From positions 72,001-136,000 of the forward strand of contig JAOPHQ010000612.1 in the NCBI GenBank assembly GCA_030340625.1: a stretch of 64,000 nt of DNA, given 5' to 3'. The notes under the pieces were generated by a model, which worked only from the letters and a program-made list of their open reading frames with translations, made no database searches and was not told the DNA's origin. The stretch is from Merluccius polli. Lineage: Eukaryota > Chordata > Actinopteri > Gadiformes > Merlucciidae. This document shows positions 1-12,307 of the stretch, one piece after another. The stretch's first letter is position 1; every line of letters starts with the position of its first letter. A program made the translations under genes and the position numbers.

Positions 1-1466
1 AACCGTTCTGTCTTTGTATATCTTGATGACATCTTGATTTTTTCTATTACGGTAGAGGAGCACCAAATTCATGTCCGGCAGGTGTTGCAACGATTACTGG
101 AGAACCGACTGTACGTCAAAGCGGAGAAGTGCGAATTCCACGTCCCGTCCATCTCGTTCCTAGGCTACATCATCAGCCAGGGCCAGATCGAGATGGACCC
201 CGCCAAGGTCTCTGCGGTGGCCGAGTGGCCCTCTCCCCCAACCCGCAAGAGACTGCAACAGTTTTTAGGTTTCGCAAATTTCTACCGGCGATTTATTAGA
301 GGGTATAGTCAAGTCGCGGCACCCCTTACGGCCTTGACCTCCACTAAGAGCGTTTCCGCATGGACGCCAAGGGCGGAGACCGCCTTTCAGGATCTCAAGA
401 AGCGGTTCATATCCGCCCCCATCCTAGTCCAACCGGATCCCTCTCTCCAGTTTGTGGTGGAGGCCGACGCTTCAGACACCGATGTGGGTGCGGTTCTCTC
501 CCAACGCTCTCCCTCCGACCATAAGCTACACCCCTGTGCCTTCTTCTCCCGCCGGCTGTCTCCTCCGGAGCGTAACTATGATGTCGGCAACCGCAAACTA
601 TTAGCTGTCAAGCTTGCCCTGGAGGAGTGGTGGCATTGGCTAGAGGGGGCGGAGCATCCTTTTATTGTATGGACTGATCACCGTAACCTGGCCTATATCC
701 AGTCTGCAAAGAGACTGAGCTCGCGACAGGCCAGGTGGGCTCTATTCTTTGGACGATTTAACTTCTCTCTCACCTATCGTCCCGGCTCCCAGAACGTCAA
801 GCCGGATGCCCTGTCCCGCCTGTATTCCTCCAAGAACCCCAGTACAGGTCCCGAGAACATCCTGCCACCTACCTGTATTCTCGCCACTCTCACATGGGAG
901 GTGGAGTCTGCGATACGCCTGGCGCAGAGGCAGCAGCCAGACCCCGGTGCGGGTCCCCCCAACCGGTTGTTTGTTTTCCGGACGCTGTACAGTCCAGGGT
1001 ACTGGTCTGGGCCCATTCTTCCAGGCTCACCTGCCACCCAGGAATCAGCCGTACGTTGGACTTCATCCGCCGGCGATTCTGGTGGTCCACTATGGACGCG
1101 GACGTCCGTTCTTTTATTGCGGCGTGCGCAACTTGCGCCCGGAATAAAACCTCGACCCGTCCCCGTTCCGGTCTACTGCGACCCCTACCCATCCCTAGCC
1201 GTCCGTGGTCCCACATCGCCTTGGATTTTGTTACCGGCCTGCCTCCGTCCGAGGGCAACACCGCCATTCTCACGGTGATCGACCGTTTTTCGAAAGCTGC
1301 GCATTTCATTGACACCAGTACCTCGTCGATTGGGAGGGGTACGGGCCATTCGGGACTTTCACCGGGATCACCCGCCCCGCCCACCCGAGTTACCCTGCGA
1401 GAGGGTTCCCGCCTCCAGGCCCCCTCCACCCATCCTGGTCATGGACAGCCACACATCCGTTGTTGA
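1..1466 (+). pseudogene. Gypsy pol remnant (RT end, RNase H, integrase part)
   Basis: The frame is open from base 1 and contains the reverse transcriptase box YLDD at 19-30, followed by the connection region (FLGY, then FLGFANFYRRFI) and RNase H (EADASDTDVGAVLSQ, WTDHRNLAYI). Near 970-980 the homology moves to another frame, consistent with a one-base change. There the integrase HHCC finger is visible (H, H, then CATC) and then the beginning of the core (LDFVTGLPP, VIDRFSKAAHFI). After about 1310 the family similarity stops and only a proline-rich C-terminal tail is left, so most of the integrase core, including later catalytic residues, is deleted. Established: this is the usual pol order of Ty3/Gypsy. 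Seen here: a truncated, frameshifted copy that cannot make active integrase. Confidence 0.9.
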
Positions 1467-1502
1467 GCGTCCGCCGAGAGGCGTCCGTAGAGGGGGGGGT
1501 AC

Positions 1503-2266
1503 TGTTACACTACGTCCTGCTACACGGTCCAACACCTCCATCTAGTGGACGCTTGTCGCCACTAACCGTTCATTTCCCCAAACACACCTGTTCCCAATTG
1601 CTAATCACCTTTTCCCTATTTAAGCCGGGGATCTCCTGCCAGCCGGTGCCAGCTCGTGCTTTTGGTTATCTAACTCTGTCCTGTGATCTTGTTACCCGCC
1701 TGTTCCCGTATCCTGTTACCGACCCCTGCCTGTCTGACTACCCGCCTGTTCCCGTATCCTGTTACCGACCCCTGCCTGCCTGACTACCCGCCTGTTCCCG
1801 TATCTTGTTGCCGACCCCTGCCTGCCTGACTGCCCGCCTATTCCCGTATCCTGTTGCCGACCCCTGCCTGCCTGACTACCCGCCTGCTGCCGGACCCTGT
1901 TGCCGACCCCTGCCTGTCCGACTACCCCCCTGTTGCCGACCCCTGCCTGTCCGACTACCCGCCTGTTGCCGACCCATCGCCTGTCTGACTACCCGCCTGT
2001 TGCCGACCCATCACCTGTCCGACTACCCGCCTGTTGCCGACCCATCGCCTGTCCGACTACACGCCTGTTGCCGACCCATCGCCTGTCCGACTACCCGCTT
2101 GTTGCCGACCCATCACCTGTCCGACTACCCGCCCGTTGCCGACCCACCGCCTGTCCAACTGACCACCTGTTGCTATTCCCCCCGCACTAATAAATTCCCT
2201 GTCTTTTCATCCCGTCTCTGCCTCCCTGTGTTCAGCATTTGGGTTCACTCGTCCTGCGTTATAACA
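1503..2266 (+). repeat. 3' LTR of the Gypsy element
   Basis: The LTR begins TGTTACAC right after a run of G (polypurine tract) and ends ATAACA at 2266, the expected TG...CA inverted ends. It is 764 bp long. A possible promoter TATTTAAG lies near 1618-1625, and AATAAA near 2189 could serve as poly(A) signal. About 470 bp of the LTR (roughly 1690-2165) consists of imperfect tandem units based on CCTGCCTGACTACCCGCCTG, shortening from about 43-bp to about 28-bp units. Confidence 0.85.
1690..2165 (+). repeat. Tandem repeats inside the LTR
   Basis: Imperfect head-to-tail copies of a C-rich unit containing GACTACCCGCCTGTT and GCCGACCC. The first copies are about 43 bp and later ones about 28 bp. 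They create long open frames on the plus strand (proline, cysteine and threonine rich) that are not genes. Confidence 0.85.
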
Positions 2267-2675
2267 GCAGGAGAAGTACTGATGACCCAGCAGCTCTGAG
2301 CAAGTGGCCCGGCTGTCAGGATCCATCTGGAGACATGCCTGAAACAAAAGGAGACCCATTGATCCTTCACAAAACAGCTGTACGACTGGCACCACTGTAA
2401 TTCACTGATTCATCTGGCGACAGCGTGTTAGAAAAGTGTTCTTGGATACTTGCTTCTACCAGCCGAGACAGCAGGGGGTCACAGAGCTGGTACTTCAGCT
2501 GTGGATCAGTGGGAGGAATCCTGGCTGCAGCCCGCATCCGGGAATCCCTGCTGCTGCTCGGTCAGGAGTCCTAGAAAGGGAATTAATTCAATAAAATGAA
2601 ATGTATCCTTTAAAAATACCAAGTAGTACAAAAACAACTGTCAATCACTATGAAAATAATAATAATAACAATAAC

Positions 2676-2712
<37 letters not shown>

Positions 2713-3787
2713 CCTCACCACCACCATCTCCATAAACATAGTAATACATATAAATGAAAAAAAGGGTGGTACTTACCGTCTTTGGTAAGAATCATATGAA
2801 GTTCAGGGAATAATGATATTGTGTAGCCTTCAATGAATGAATTGGACTTGGCCATGGCCAAGATGGTGCACCCAACAGCACATGAGACCTGAAAGAAAAA
2901 GAAAAGATGGTACGTTTATGTATGGCATATGGCATATGGCATAAACAACACGCTTTGATTTGTGTGTGAAGCGGTGCCTTCCGTTGAGGATACTCACTTG
3001 GAGTAGAAGCAGTCTCCTGTCAGGACCTCGGGGGACACGTACCACCGCGTGCCAACTCTCAGAGTCAGCTTTTGCCATTTTTTGTCCAGCAAAGCCCAGA
3101 CTGCCACCTTGACCACACCGGAGCCGGACACCAGCAGGTTGCCAGGTTTTATGTCCCGGTGGAGGACCTGGTAAAATGAACAATCATACAGAACAATATA
3201 GTCACACAAGGCTTAATACTGTGTACTGTCTGCTGTGGCTCTCATGAGAAGATCTTCCCTTATACACAGGCCATAAGCACAAGAGGACAAACTCCAGGTT
3301 TATAAAGTAAAAGTCTTGCCACCAAACTGATTTCATTCTGTGTATTCATTGGCTTTGCACTAACCTCACTAATCTCTATCAATCCACATGATATACTTTT
3401 ACTTTGTGGTTGTGGAACAAGTTGTCATGTCGCAGACCCTGTTAAACAGAAGGGAAAAAAGAGCAAAAAAAAGAGCATAGAGTATTTAATGTAGGCCGAC
3501 CATGCAGTTGACTTCTATTTTTTACCCAGATATTTGTTGTGGTTGCATAATTAAGAGATGATATGTAGGCTATAAGCTATATAGAGAAGTGATTAAAGAG
3601 AAAAAGAAACAAAAGTTGTTCAGTTTACCTTGAGCAGTTTAAATTCGAGGGCCAGGTCCCTGTCCTTTCTTCCGAGTCTGGTGAACTGTTTCACAGTAAA
3701 CAGTTTTCCATTGGTGGTGTCTTGACATTTCAAAACAATGCCACAGGATCCTTCCCCAAGGTACCTCTGTATTGAGAACTTGCCCAT
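2267..3787 (-). pseudogene. CDKL-family protein kinase pseudogene, cut by LTR insertion
   Basis: Five exon-like pieces on the minus strand read as a CDKL (CDK-like) Ser/Thr kinase. 3787-3629 holds the start MGKFSIQRYLGEGSCGIVLK with the glycine loop, and a lysine in TVKQF. About 3437-3379 reads LRHDNLFHNHK and then meets a TGA stop at 3381-3379. 3167-2998 has an intact HRD loop (VLHRDIKPGNLL) and GTRWY, but the DFG motif is lost: the frame moves and the matching codons read SLG. About 2580-2505 resembles the LTPEQQ region but ends in a stop. About 2332-2267 has ACLQMDPDSRATCSELLG, the end of the catalytic domain, directly joined to the Gypsy LTR. Stop codons, loss of DFG and the LTR fusion show a dead gene. 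Which CDKL paralogue it came from cannot be told. Confidence 0.8.
2655..2710. repeat. (AAT)n microsatellite
   Basis: Run of AAT/ATA triplets with a few interruptions, within the kinase pseudogene. Confidence 0.9.
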
Positions 3788-6394
3788 CTTTGCAAAGACT
3801 GATTGCAATACTTCTGTTAGTGTTCTTGAAAAAATAACCCTAGTTGGAGAACAAGTAAGTATATCATAACTTTTACATAGGGCTGTTTAAAAAAACTGCA
3901 TTCACAAAGTGCAGTAGTAAAGCAAGTGGATACAACCACAAACGACAGGCAGAACAAACCACTTCGTATTCATGGTGACCAAGGTGACCTAAAAAGGCAA
4001 AAGAAAAGAAAGACTCGAGGTCAAACTAGTAAAAGAGTGAATTCAAGAGTAGGACCATGAGGGGGGGCGAAGGGAGAGGCAGCGAATCCGCACCTGAGGC
4101 CGGTGCCGTGGGAGGAGGAGGGAGTTGATGTTACGAGTTACTAGGAACTATATATTGGATCGGAATAACAACTAGTATCTGTTAAATTGGACTAGTAACG
4201 GTCTATTTGGAGATATCTTCATTCAAATGGATCAATGCATGAGACGGACATCCAGCATCCTCTCCCCCCTACTGTCTATAGTTGGTTCGGTCCTTAGCCC
4301 CCGCGTCATGCATTATTTTTCGATACATGCACACCTCGTCGTGCATTATCCCGTACATACCATGTGGTTTCCTGTGAAAGTGTATGTGTTTTACAAAAAT
4401 AGTGTTTAACAATTCCATAATATAACAGTATATTTTCAAATTCACAATGTTCGCCTGTAAAAAATATATGATAATGGAATTGCTCGTCCGAAACAACAGC
4501 TGAAATGTATAATATAGCGTTTAAGGAGACACCAGGTGGCGACAAACAGCCATGGTAAAATCACAAGCGCTCACTTGCCTCATTCATACCGCAGGTAAAA
4601 AACAAACCAAAAAACGAACGTGTGACAGAGTAGGTTTTCTAACCAGCGGCCCAATTCACTGAAATACTGGAAGTCACAAAGCAGGTATGTAATGTGAGGT
4701 CTAGTCCTAATGAGGGACCCGGCACGAAGTGCAAGGACCTGATGGTTTTCAATGAATTATTATTCTTGTTTCTTCTGCGCATTCAAATGCATGTGTGAGG
4801 TGCAGTTTTCGTTATTTTTTAAATCCCCTTTTCCCCTCACTGTACTATGTTAGTTGTTTACTGTTTTACTGTAGTACTTCATACAACATACACTACCGTT
4901 GCACATGATTAGTAAATACATTCATAGTATTAATATAAAACAATTTGAGGAGCAACAAAGGACATCACTGTGGGGCGCTGCGTTCACAGTAGGTGTGGTT
5001 GCGTTTGGCTGTGGTTTGTGCGTTATGACGCAGGGTCCATCATCGCCATAGCGATTGCTCCCGGAATGCTAGTTACCCTTGAGGAATGGAGGCACGTTGC
5101 TTTGTTGTCCCCCTCCTCCAACACCAAATCTCTGCTGCCCACATGTAGCTCTTGTGCAAGCCCTCATTTTACCATCTGTAAAAAGTCTGTACACACTTTT
5201 AAAAGAGGCTTTGAGATTGTGAACGTCCTGACAACATTTGTTCAAATTCCTTTTTGGGCACAACAATATCTTGTTAAAAAAAAAAAAAAAAAAAACAGAA
5301 CAGAAAAGCTGTACACCACTGCAAATAACAATACGTTAATTCAACATTAGGGTACTTGAAAATTCTTATAGATATTTTGATCCATCCAATCCAAAGTCTT
5401 AGCTTAATCTAAAAGCCATTGACTTTGGTGAGCCATACTTGTTTAGGCTTTTGTACATATAACTGGTGATATGTCCCACTCCCATCCATTCTCTAAACAA
5501 TGCTATGTGAAGTGAGGGTTGCCATGGACAACACTGCAGCCAGGTGGTATCCTGGACTGTTTGCGGGGAAGGATCCGGAATCAGGCTGTTTGCTCAGTTG
5601 TCCTCGCAGCTAAAAGGACCCCTGTTGCGAAAGGCGAGTGGAGTGCGCTGGGAGCCAGGGCTATTTTCCCACTTAGTGGACGGATACTCCGCATCCTGCA
5701 TCCTGGATGCTCGTAGCAGCTAATCCTTAGCTATGGAGACCCTAACAGGGGATTAGATTAGGGAGCTCTTGCCCTAGCCTGGTCAAATGTTGAGGTTGAT
5801 GTGACAGTGTGAAATGGTCAGATCAGGTATGTTGCCTGACTTAAACCGTACTGGCATCGTTTTACACTAGCTGTATTTCATACAAAAACCTTGGAGGGAT
5901 TTGGGCCTGCTTTATTTAGCAAACAAATGATTGCATTGCATTCACATTCATATTTTACCTTTTTAAATGGCTGTTCATCTTTGCATAAAAAGTAAGAAAA
6001 TATGATTTTAAATCAGAAACCATGTCAGCAGCCACAAAGTGCACAAAATGAATCCATGTTCAAACTCCAAGTATTAAGTTACATTCTCATTCATTCTATA
6101 TCCACCACTGATTTGGCCTGCTTGTGCATTTGCTGTGAACTACATACATGAACTACATATATATTTTTTCTTTGTTTTTTTTTTTTTACTGTGATTACAC
6201 AATTTCTTCAAACTCAAAGTTAATCCAATTTTGTGAACATACATGCATATTGATTGAAATCAACTATATATATAGAACACATACCATCTCTTTAATATTT
6301 CATATCACTCATTTAATATCACTCTTTAATGCATATTTGCATTAAAACATGTGGCAGACTCTGTTAAATCAGCTGTCTGTCATAAAGATCATCT
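3788..6394. other. Intergenic stretch, no gene recognised
   Basis: Only short open frames without recognisable protein motifs are seen on either strand. A run of 19 A lies near 5276-5294. No paired TIR or clear LINE motif was found, although unrecognised repeat sequence is likely. Confidence 0.5.
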
Positions 6395-9300
6395 TTAAAC
6401 TTCTGCATAAGTGCCATTGTAGGAGAAAGGCTGGTTTGACACACAGTGACCGATGACGTCCGGTGTCCACCTCTGAATGACAGGGTTTCCGACCTGGTCC
6501 TGTCGAACGATGACAGTGCTCCTGGATGCCAGAGAGGGATCCTCATTAAAGAAGTTGAACGGGCGCAGTAAGAAGCCCACTGAGTTTCCAGGTGTGGCGG
6601 TGTTTGGAATGTCCTCTGAATGAGGCACATGCAGGAACCCCACCGTCACCCACGCCACCAGGTCCTACACGTGAGAACAGTACAATGTTACACTCGCCGC
6701 TTGATTTCATTTGTAGATTAAGTGCAATATCATGAGTTGTTATTGTTAAGAGCTGGACTTTTGGTCTTCCAAAAAACATTCCCAAACTCCCAAACTTTCC
6801 CTTATATCTGTCTCTATTCCATTCTATGATTGTAATTCTATTTAATTTAAAAATATATATTTAATGTCATTTCTTTATTGTTTGTCTCTAATGTGCAACT
6901 ACCATATCTGAACAAGACACCCTGATAAGAAATAGTGAGGTGTGGAGTCACTGGCTCACACAATGAACCTGGTCATCAGCGAAGCAAAGGGAGGGCGTGC
7001 CTAGCACTTAGGCCTGACTGCCTAAGGCCAGACCGTGCCTGATTATTCACTATTCAGTGTCATGATCCAGGAGGATCAATACGTAGCTCCTACAGGAATA
7101 GGTGTAAGATCTATCATCATTTTTAGCCAACAACAGCTTCCATCAATCCCTTCTATCTATGCAACTGTGTTAGTGTGAATTATCTACACTCAAAGTACTA
7201 CGAAAAGTGTGCACCTGGTTGTCAATGTTTTCATTGTCACGGATGTAATCCTCAAAGGACACCATAGGGTTCCAGGGGTCATTCTGGTTGTAAATACTGG
7301 TACTGGTGGCCTCACTGTCCTTATGCCGAGTTACAGCCAGAGGGTACCTGAAGATGCCCAACAAGTAATTTGTTAATCATTATTACTAATAGGCAAAAAT
7401 AAAATTAAATCATACACATGCACAAACACACACACACACCATAATTTTTTGTGACCATAATTCATCAGCACAGTTTGTATAATTAGATACATTTTATTAC
7501 CTGGACCAAGTGACACCCTTCTCCTCCTTCACATTTCTTGGCAGCACACTGTGGGCATGGGAATTGAACTGAATGCGGTAGCCCTTCTGGTGGCCCCATT
7601 TATTTTTCTCGTTTGGGTTGTAAAAGTTTATGATGCGGGGCATCTTTTTGCCAAACCGGAATGCAGCAGAGCGTTCAGTTGTGTGCTGCGTCTTGTGGAG
7701 TTTGGATTGGACAATGGTATCCTTGGGGCTCCAAGGATTGGTGAAATTGACAAACTTGAGGTCAATTGACTCAAAGCTGTTCTCCCGTCCTAAATCACAA
7801 TCGCATAGAATAGAATCAATTTCTCTTTTATCAAAAGTACAGTTTCAAAATATATGGACATCTTTTTTGATCCAATTTCTAATAAATATTATGATGGATT
7901 ACAATTGGACTGAATGTAAACCTTTAGTCTAATTCTCCTCATTCCATTGTATTTCATGGCATGTGATTTCATAGAAAGTGTAGAGAAAACATGTGCATAA
8001 GAGCTGAGATAAATCATTGACTTAATTTACAGAGCATGGTTAAAATCTTGTGACTAAAGTCCAGATGACCATCTTATGTGTGAGCCCATTGACATATTTT
8101 TTAAATATCCTTGAAAATAGAGTACATTTAGTAAACTATAAAATGAAAAACATTTTTCCTGGATAAATGCCTTGGACTTAACAAAGCGTTGAATGTACTT
8201 ACAATGTTACTACTACCCACCAGAAATATCGAGGTCCACTTTATAATGGACCAGGTGTGTATGCAGGTTGCCAAGTACGTGGTTATAAACCTTGGTTCCA
8301 TACTTTAGCCCATTCGGCGTAAAGAAAGTGGCATGGATGTATCCAGTGGCGCTGACCTTGCTCTCCATCACCCCGTTTTGGTAGAACATGAAGTCCCAGA
8401 TGTAATCATAGTTGTAAACTGTTGAGGTGGTCCGCACCACCAGCACTGTATTTTCTAGGCCTCCATAGAAGTTGTATCCCCCCATATAGTTTGAGTTGAA
8501 ATGCCTTCTGAGTGGAATCCCTGTATTTAACTCAAAAATACACAATGCATTTTTGAAGTGCACAGGTTTGTCCGTGTCATAGTAGTGGTACAGGTCTACA
8601 AAGGTGGCGATTTCAGGACAGTCAATCCCGGGCGCCAGTTCGTACGTCGAGGCACCCATTGCCCAACCAGAATCTATGTACTTGGTTTGCATGGCAGCTG
8701 GTGTATCACCAGCATAGAAGGCAATAGCCTCTTGGAGTCCAATCTCATAGGCGATCCGTTCTCCATTGAAACGAAGGTCAAAGATCTGAAGCCCTGCTGA
8801 TGAACGCATGCGATATGCAAAAGACCATCCTGAATATTCTATGAAGTTGTCTTCAATGTGATAGCGATGTTGTCCTTGTGGCTGGACAAATTTAGGCCCA
8901 TGGATGTCTGTGGCTGAGTTGCTCTGGCCACGGGGTATGTAGGTGGAGAAGAGGTCTTTCTCATCATGCTCAGGTAGTTGGACTTTCTCTAATTCTCCAT
9001 TCTCATATTTTCTTAACAGCTCCCCCAAGCTGTCAAAGTACTGGCCATTGTACCACACCTTCTCAACAGCCCACTTTTTCGGATCTAGGTTTTGGTGGTT
9101 AACCAGAACCTCAAATCCAACAGGGTGCATGAAATAGCCCTCCACATTTTTTTGGAGCATTATCCAGCTTCTCCTCTCACCTGAATTGAGTCCACGTGGG
9201 GCTATGTCTGTGAAAGTCATGCAGCGGTTACTACAGTTTGTGAAAGAAAACCCACCTGATGTCTCAAACAGGAGCGTATAAGCCTCGGTTGAGATCTTCT

Positions 9301-9769
9301 CCAGCATGTGTTTTATGTGTTCATACTCTGAAGCAGTCATGGGACGGGACTCAAACGGGATGGGCTTATCCTTCTTGAATGTCCTGACTTTGTGGGTCTT
9401 TGGGAATGGTAGGGGACTTACAATGTATTCAGTGATGTTAGGCATAGCCTGGTTCCCAAATTGGACCACAACACGTGCCTCTCGGGAAGGTTTTGCCTGC
9501 CCACGGTCCAGGGCCCTCAGGGCTTCATGTTTCCTTGGTAGGTGGAGCTCAATCATTAAGATGCTGTTCTTTTTCAGAGGCTTGCTACGGGCATCAGTCA
9601 ATCCCAATTCTGGTAGTTTGTGAAGGTAGGAACGGACAGCCTTCAGCTCACGGACAGAGAGGTCTGCAAACATTGAGGCACCATGATGAGCCCAGTTTCG
9701 TCCTGATCTTCTGAATCTTGCTGCACCACAGCCCACCAGCATGAACAGTAGAAGATAGAAAACCCTCAT
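6395..9769 (-). CDS. aoc1: Copper amine oxidase, diamine oxidase (AOC1) type
   Basis: Secreted copper/topaquinone amine oxidase. Family role: oxidative deamination of histamine, putrescine and other primary amines to aldehyde, ammonia and hydrogen peroxide. Coding exons on the minus strand: 9769-8221, 7789-7501, 7347-7215 and 6664-6395 (stop included); all junctions are GT-AG and in frame, giving 746 aa, a normal length. The start follows a hydrophobic signal peptide (MRVFYLLLFMLVGCGAA). Key residues seen: Tyr454 in VYNYDY (topaquinone precursor), Asp366 in YIDSGWAMG (catalytic base), copper ligands His503 and His505 in HTH and His672 in VPHSEDIPNT. The C-terminus SYNGTYAEV resembles mammalian AOC1 rather than membrane-anchored AOC2/AOC3. 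A splice acceptor at 9781-9782, only 11 bp before the ATG, implies an upstream non-coding exon. No damage is seen. Confidence 0.95.
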
Positions 9770-9780
9770 ATCTGGATTTG
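9770..9780 (-). other. aoc1: aoc1 5' UTR end with splice acceptor
   Basis: Reading the minus strand, TGTATTTCAG ends at 9781 and is followed by 11 bases and the ATG. This is a good acceptor, so the first exon is probably non-coding and lies further right, between 9800 and about 12000. It could not be located. Confidence 0.6.
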
Positions 9781-11321
9781 CTGAAATACAATCAGAGAGA
9801 GAGAGATAGAGAGGCCATCCAGTATAGTATCAAGGAAAAACAATCTCTAGAAAAATGTTTTTGGATGGCAGGTCAAAGCTAAAAGTAAAGTAAAGTGAAG
9901 TCAACTAATTCCTCGGCCAAATGACAGCTTAAAATTACATTTCTACAATTGTGTTCATCGTTTTTCATTGTCATTACTTTGAATCAGATTTCCAATGAAA
10001 GAAAAGGGTTTCAATGATTACATAATCATTTATGAATAAAACATTTAATTGGTTTAAATTAAACTAGTATGTTGTAACCGTGTGCAACCAATTTTAGTGT
10101 CAGAAAGCAATATTTGATAAGATGCATTTCATTTGATTGGTTCTACGCACATTTCTTGAAATGTAATTTAATTAACGTTAAAACATTGCTCACTTAAACC
10201 CAGTCTCATATTGCTGATATTTCTGATAGTAATTTATACAAATATGAAATCCAGAACATTATCTTTCTTTTATTATTACGCTGGTTTTTGATTAATTTAA
10301 CATAATCTCCAGCTACTTTGGCACCGAGAGAGCTTATATAAATTCTCATATTTAATTTATCAAAATCTTCTCACTAATATGATTTATTGTCAATTTCTCA
10401 TCCGATTCAGGAATTAACAACATTCATATCACATCACACATTTTAATGCATAACACAGGTAATGCACCAGCACTGTTTCACATCATTATTATACTGTTCG
10501 TTTTTTACATTACATGTTTATTTAACAGCACATATGTAAAGAAAAAACAGAATGTGAAATATTTCAGTCAAAAGGACCAAACGGGCCCAGCCACTGTACC
10601 TGTGGAACGCACTTCAAAATCTGAAGTGTCCTCTTGCTTTCAGCCCCGTCTGAAACGAGCTGGATATTCTCAATGCAGCTGCAACCCCGTGTTGAATATT
10701 TCCTCTCTAAGCCCTGCGACAAGTGTTGTGTAAAACGAGGAATTTACCCTCCTACTTTGCAGAGACAGAAAATGATTGGCCACTGTGTTGTAAATATGAT
10801 GAAATCACAGATGCTTTCTAAAGATAATTATTCCAATAGAAATTGATTCAGTGTAGGTAGCATACGTTTATGGACACTAGGAGTGTTGTCAAAGTCAAAT
10901 ATGTATCCGAATCCCATACATTTCTATATGATGTATACATTAAACTAAAAAATCATCACTTCCATTATAGTTATTTCTTACTAGCCTTGAATCCAAGAAC
11001 AATGTTTGGTTAATCATTTGCAACTTGCAGTAAACTTTTTTTCATTCAACCATATGTTATGAAACCCTAAAAAGCTAAGAGACAACTTCTTCAGTGAAGC
11101 CTGAGCATATGCCAAGGTGTACTGTGGTGGCAGCTGTGTTTGAGTTTCCTTTTCTGGGGGTCGGGGTCAAATGTTGGTCATCGGCGAGTGTGAAAGCCAG
11201 GCCCCATATCTATTGACTTGCTTTCATTGAATAAACGCCCCCACTATCTTCCTGGAACCTCTCTCCTTATAGGATTAGGCTCTGACAAACATCTCTTCAT
11301 CCTGGGAGTAAGGCACAAATA

Positions 11322-11362
<41 letters not shown>

Positions 11363-11933
11363 CACCCCACTCTGAGGCCTCCTTACCTACAGTGTTGTGT
11401 ACTGTTTGATTGGGCAAGGCAGTGCATGTATCTGTCATAGGAACGGTGGCCAATGCTTGCTCTCCCAGCTGTGACCCAGCCACCTATAGCCAATGACAGT
11501 GGCCTCAGATGGCACTGTGCACGCCAGGAGTCATCCCCCACATTTAAAACAGTGTACAAGGGGTACCTTGTCTCCCCATAAGGCAACACACCACTTGAAG
11601 GAGGATTATATTAAGCTGGATATGGATCAGGAATAAAGCTACAAATAAAAGGTCCAAACTGACAAATAGACAACCAGCCAAGGATTTACTTTACTGTTTT
11701 TAAAAAAGATCTTCTCAAAAGATTATCTCAAAAGCACTTTTAAGGTAAGCGGGCACATTTTATCTCTGGGTCAGCCCAGCATGGCTCTGTCTCTTCCTCC
11801 CCTGCACTGGAATTAGAGGAGTCATTAACATAACGATGGTACTTGTTGAATTCATATGCTTTATTCATATACCTAATAACTTGGAATAATTCAAAGGTTT
11901 CTCTCTAATAAATGGTTTAAGGATGACACAATA
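9781..11933. other. aoc1-sspo intergenic region
   Basis: No coding sequence recognised. It must hold the aoc1 promoter and leader exon and may hold sspo control sequences. A (CT)n run at 11323-11361 is the only clear repeat. TATA-like strings are present but the region is AT-rich, so none is called. Confidence 0.5.
11323..11361. repeat. (CT)n microsatellite
   Basis: About 19 CT dinucleotides in a row. Confidence 0.95.
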
Positions 11934-11941
11934 CAAAGAAT

Positions 11942-12218
11942 GGTAACATTTTAGATTGGGGACCACATATTCACCATTAACTAGTTGCTAAGATCGTAAT
12001 TTCTGTACAACAACTTCCTTACTTACTATCAATAAGCAGTAATGAGGTTATTGAGGGAAAACGCTAACATTAAAGTTAATGGCCTAGTAGTTGTAGAATA
12101 TGGTCATGCAGAATAATGCATTAATAAGTGCTTTATAATGACTAATAAAGAGCCAATATGGGTGCTTATAAGCAACTAGTTAATGGTGAATATGTGGTCC
12201 CTAATCTAAAGTGTTACC
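11942..12218. mobile_element. hAT-like MITE, 277 bp
   Basis: Terminal inverted repeats of about 45 bp begin GGTAACATTTTAGATTGGGG at the left and mirror at the right (ends CTAAAGTGTTACC). They are flanked by a perfect 8-bp target duplication CAAAGAAT (11934-11941 and 12219-12226). The 8-bp duplication points to the hAT superfamily. There is no coding capacity. It lies 90 bp before the sspo start codon. Confidence 0.85.
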
Positions 12219-12307
12219 CAAAGAATATATTACATACAAATAGGAAAATAAAAAGTGTATATCTTGTATTTGTCATATGATGTGCCCAGAACCTTTGCTC
12301 AGGACCA

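Larger units (their letters stand above)
1..2266 (+). mobile_element. Ty3/Gypsy-type LTR retrotransposon, 3' part (dead)
   Basis: The window opens inside the pol gene of an LTR retrotransposon. Order seen: end of reverse transcriptase, RNase H, integrase zinc-binding region, start of the integrase core, a G-rich polypurine tract just before 1503, and a 3' LTR (1503-2266). The RT, RNase H, integrase order is the Ty3/Gypsy order. The 5' part lies outside the window, so the 5' target duplication cannot be checked. The copy is not functional: there is a frameshift near 970-980 and a deletion in integrase. It ends inside an exon of the CDKL-like kinase pseudogene on the other strand. Confidence 0.93.

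Noticed and set aside
1460..2299. Cysteine- and proline-rich proteins on the plus strand
   Set aside because: They are translations of the tandem repeats in the LTR.
4970..5350. 126-residue open frame in the 3.8-6.4 kb gap
   Set aside because: No known motif and it runs into a poly-A tract; composition looks random.
8558..9714. Plus-strand open frames inside aoc1
   Set aside because: Shadows of the long minus-strand aoc1 exon; no motifs of their own.
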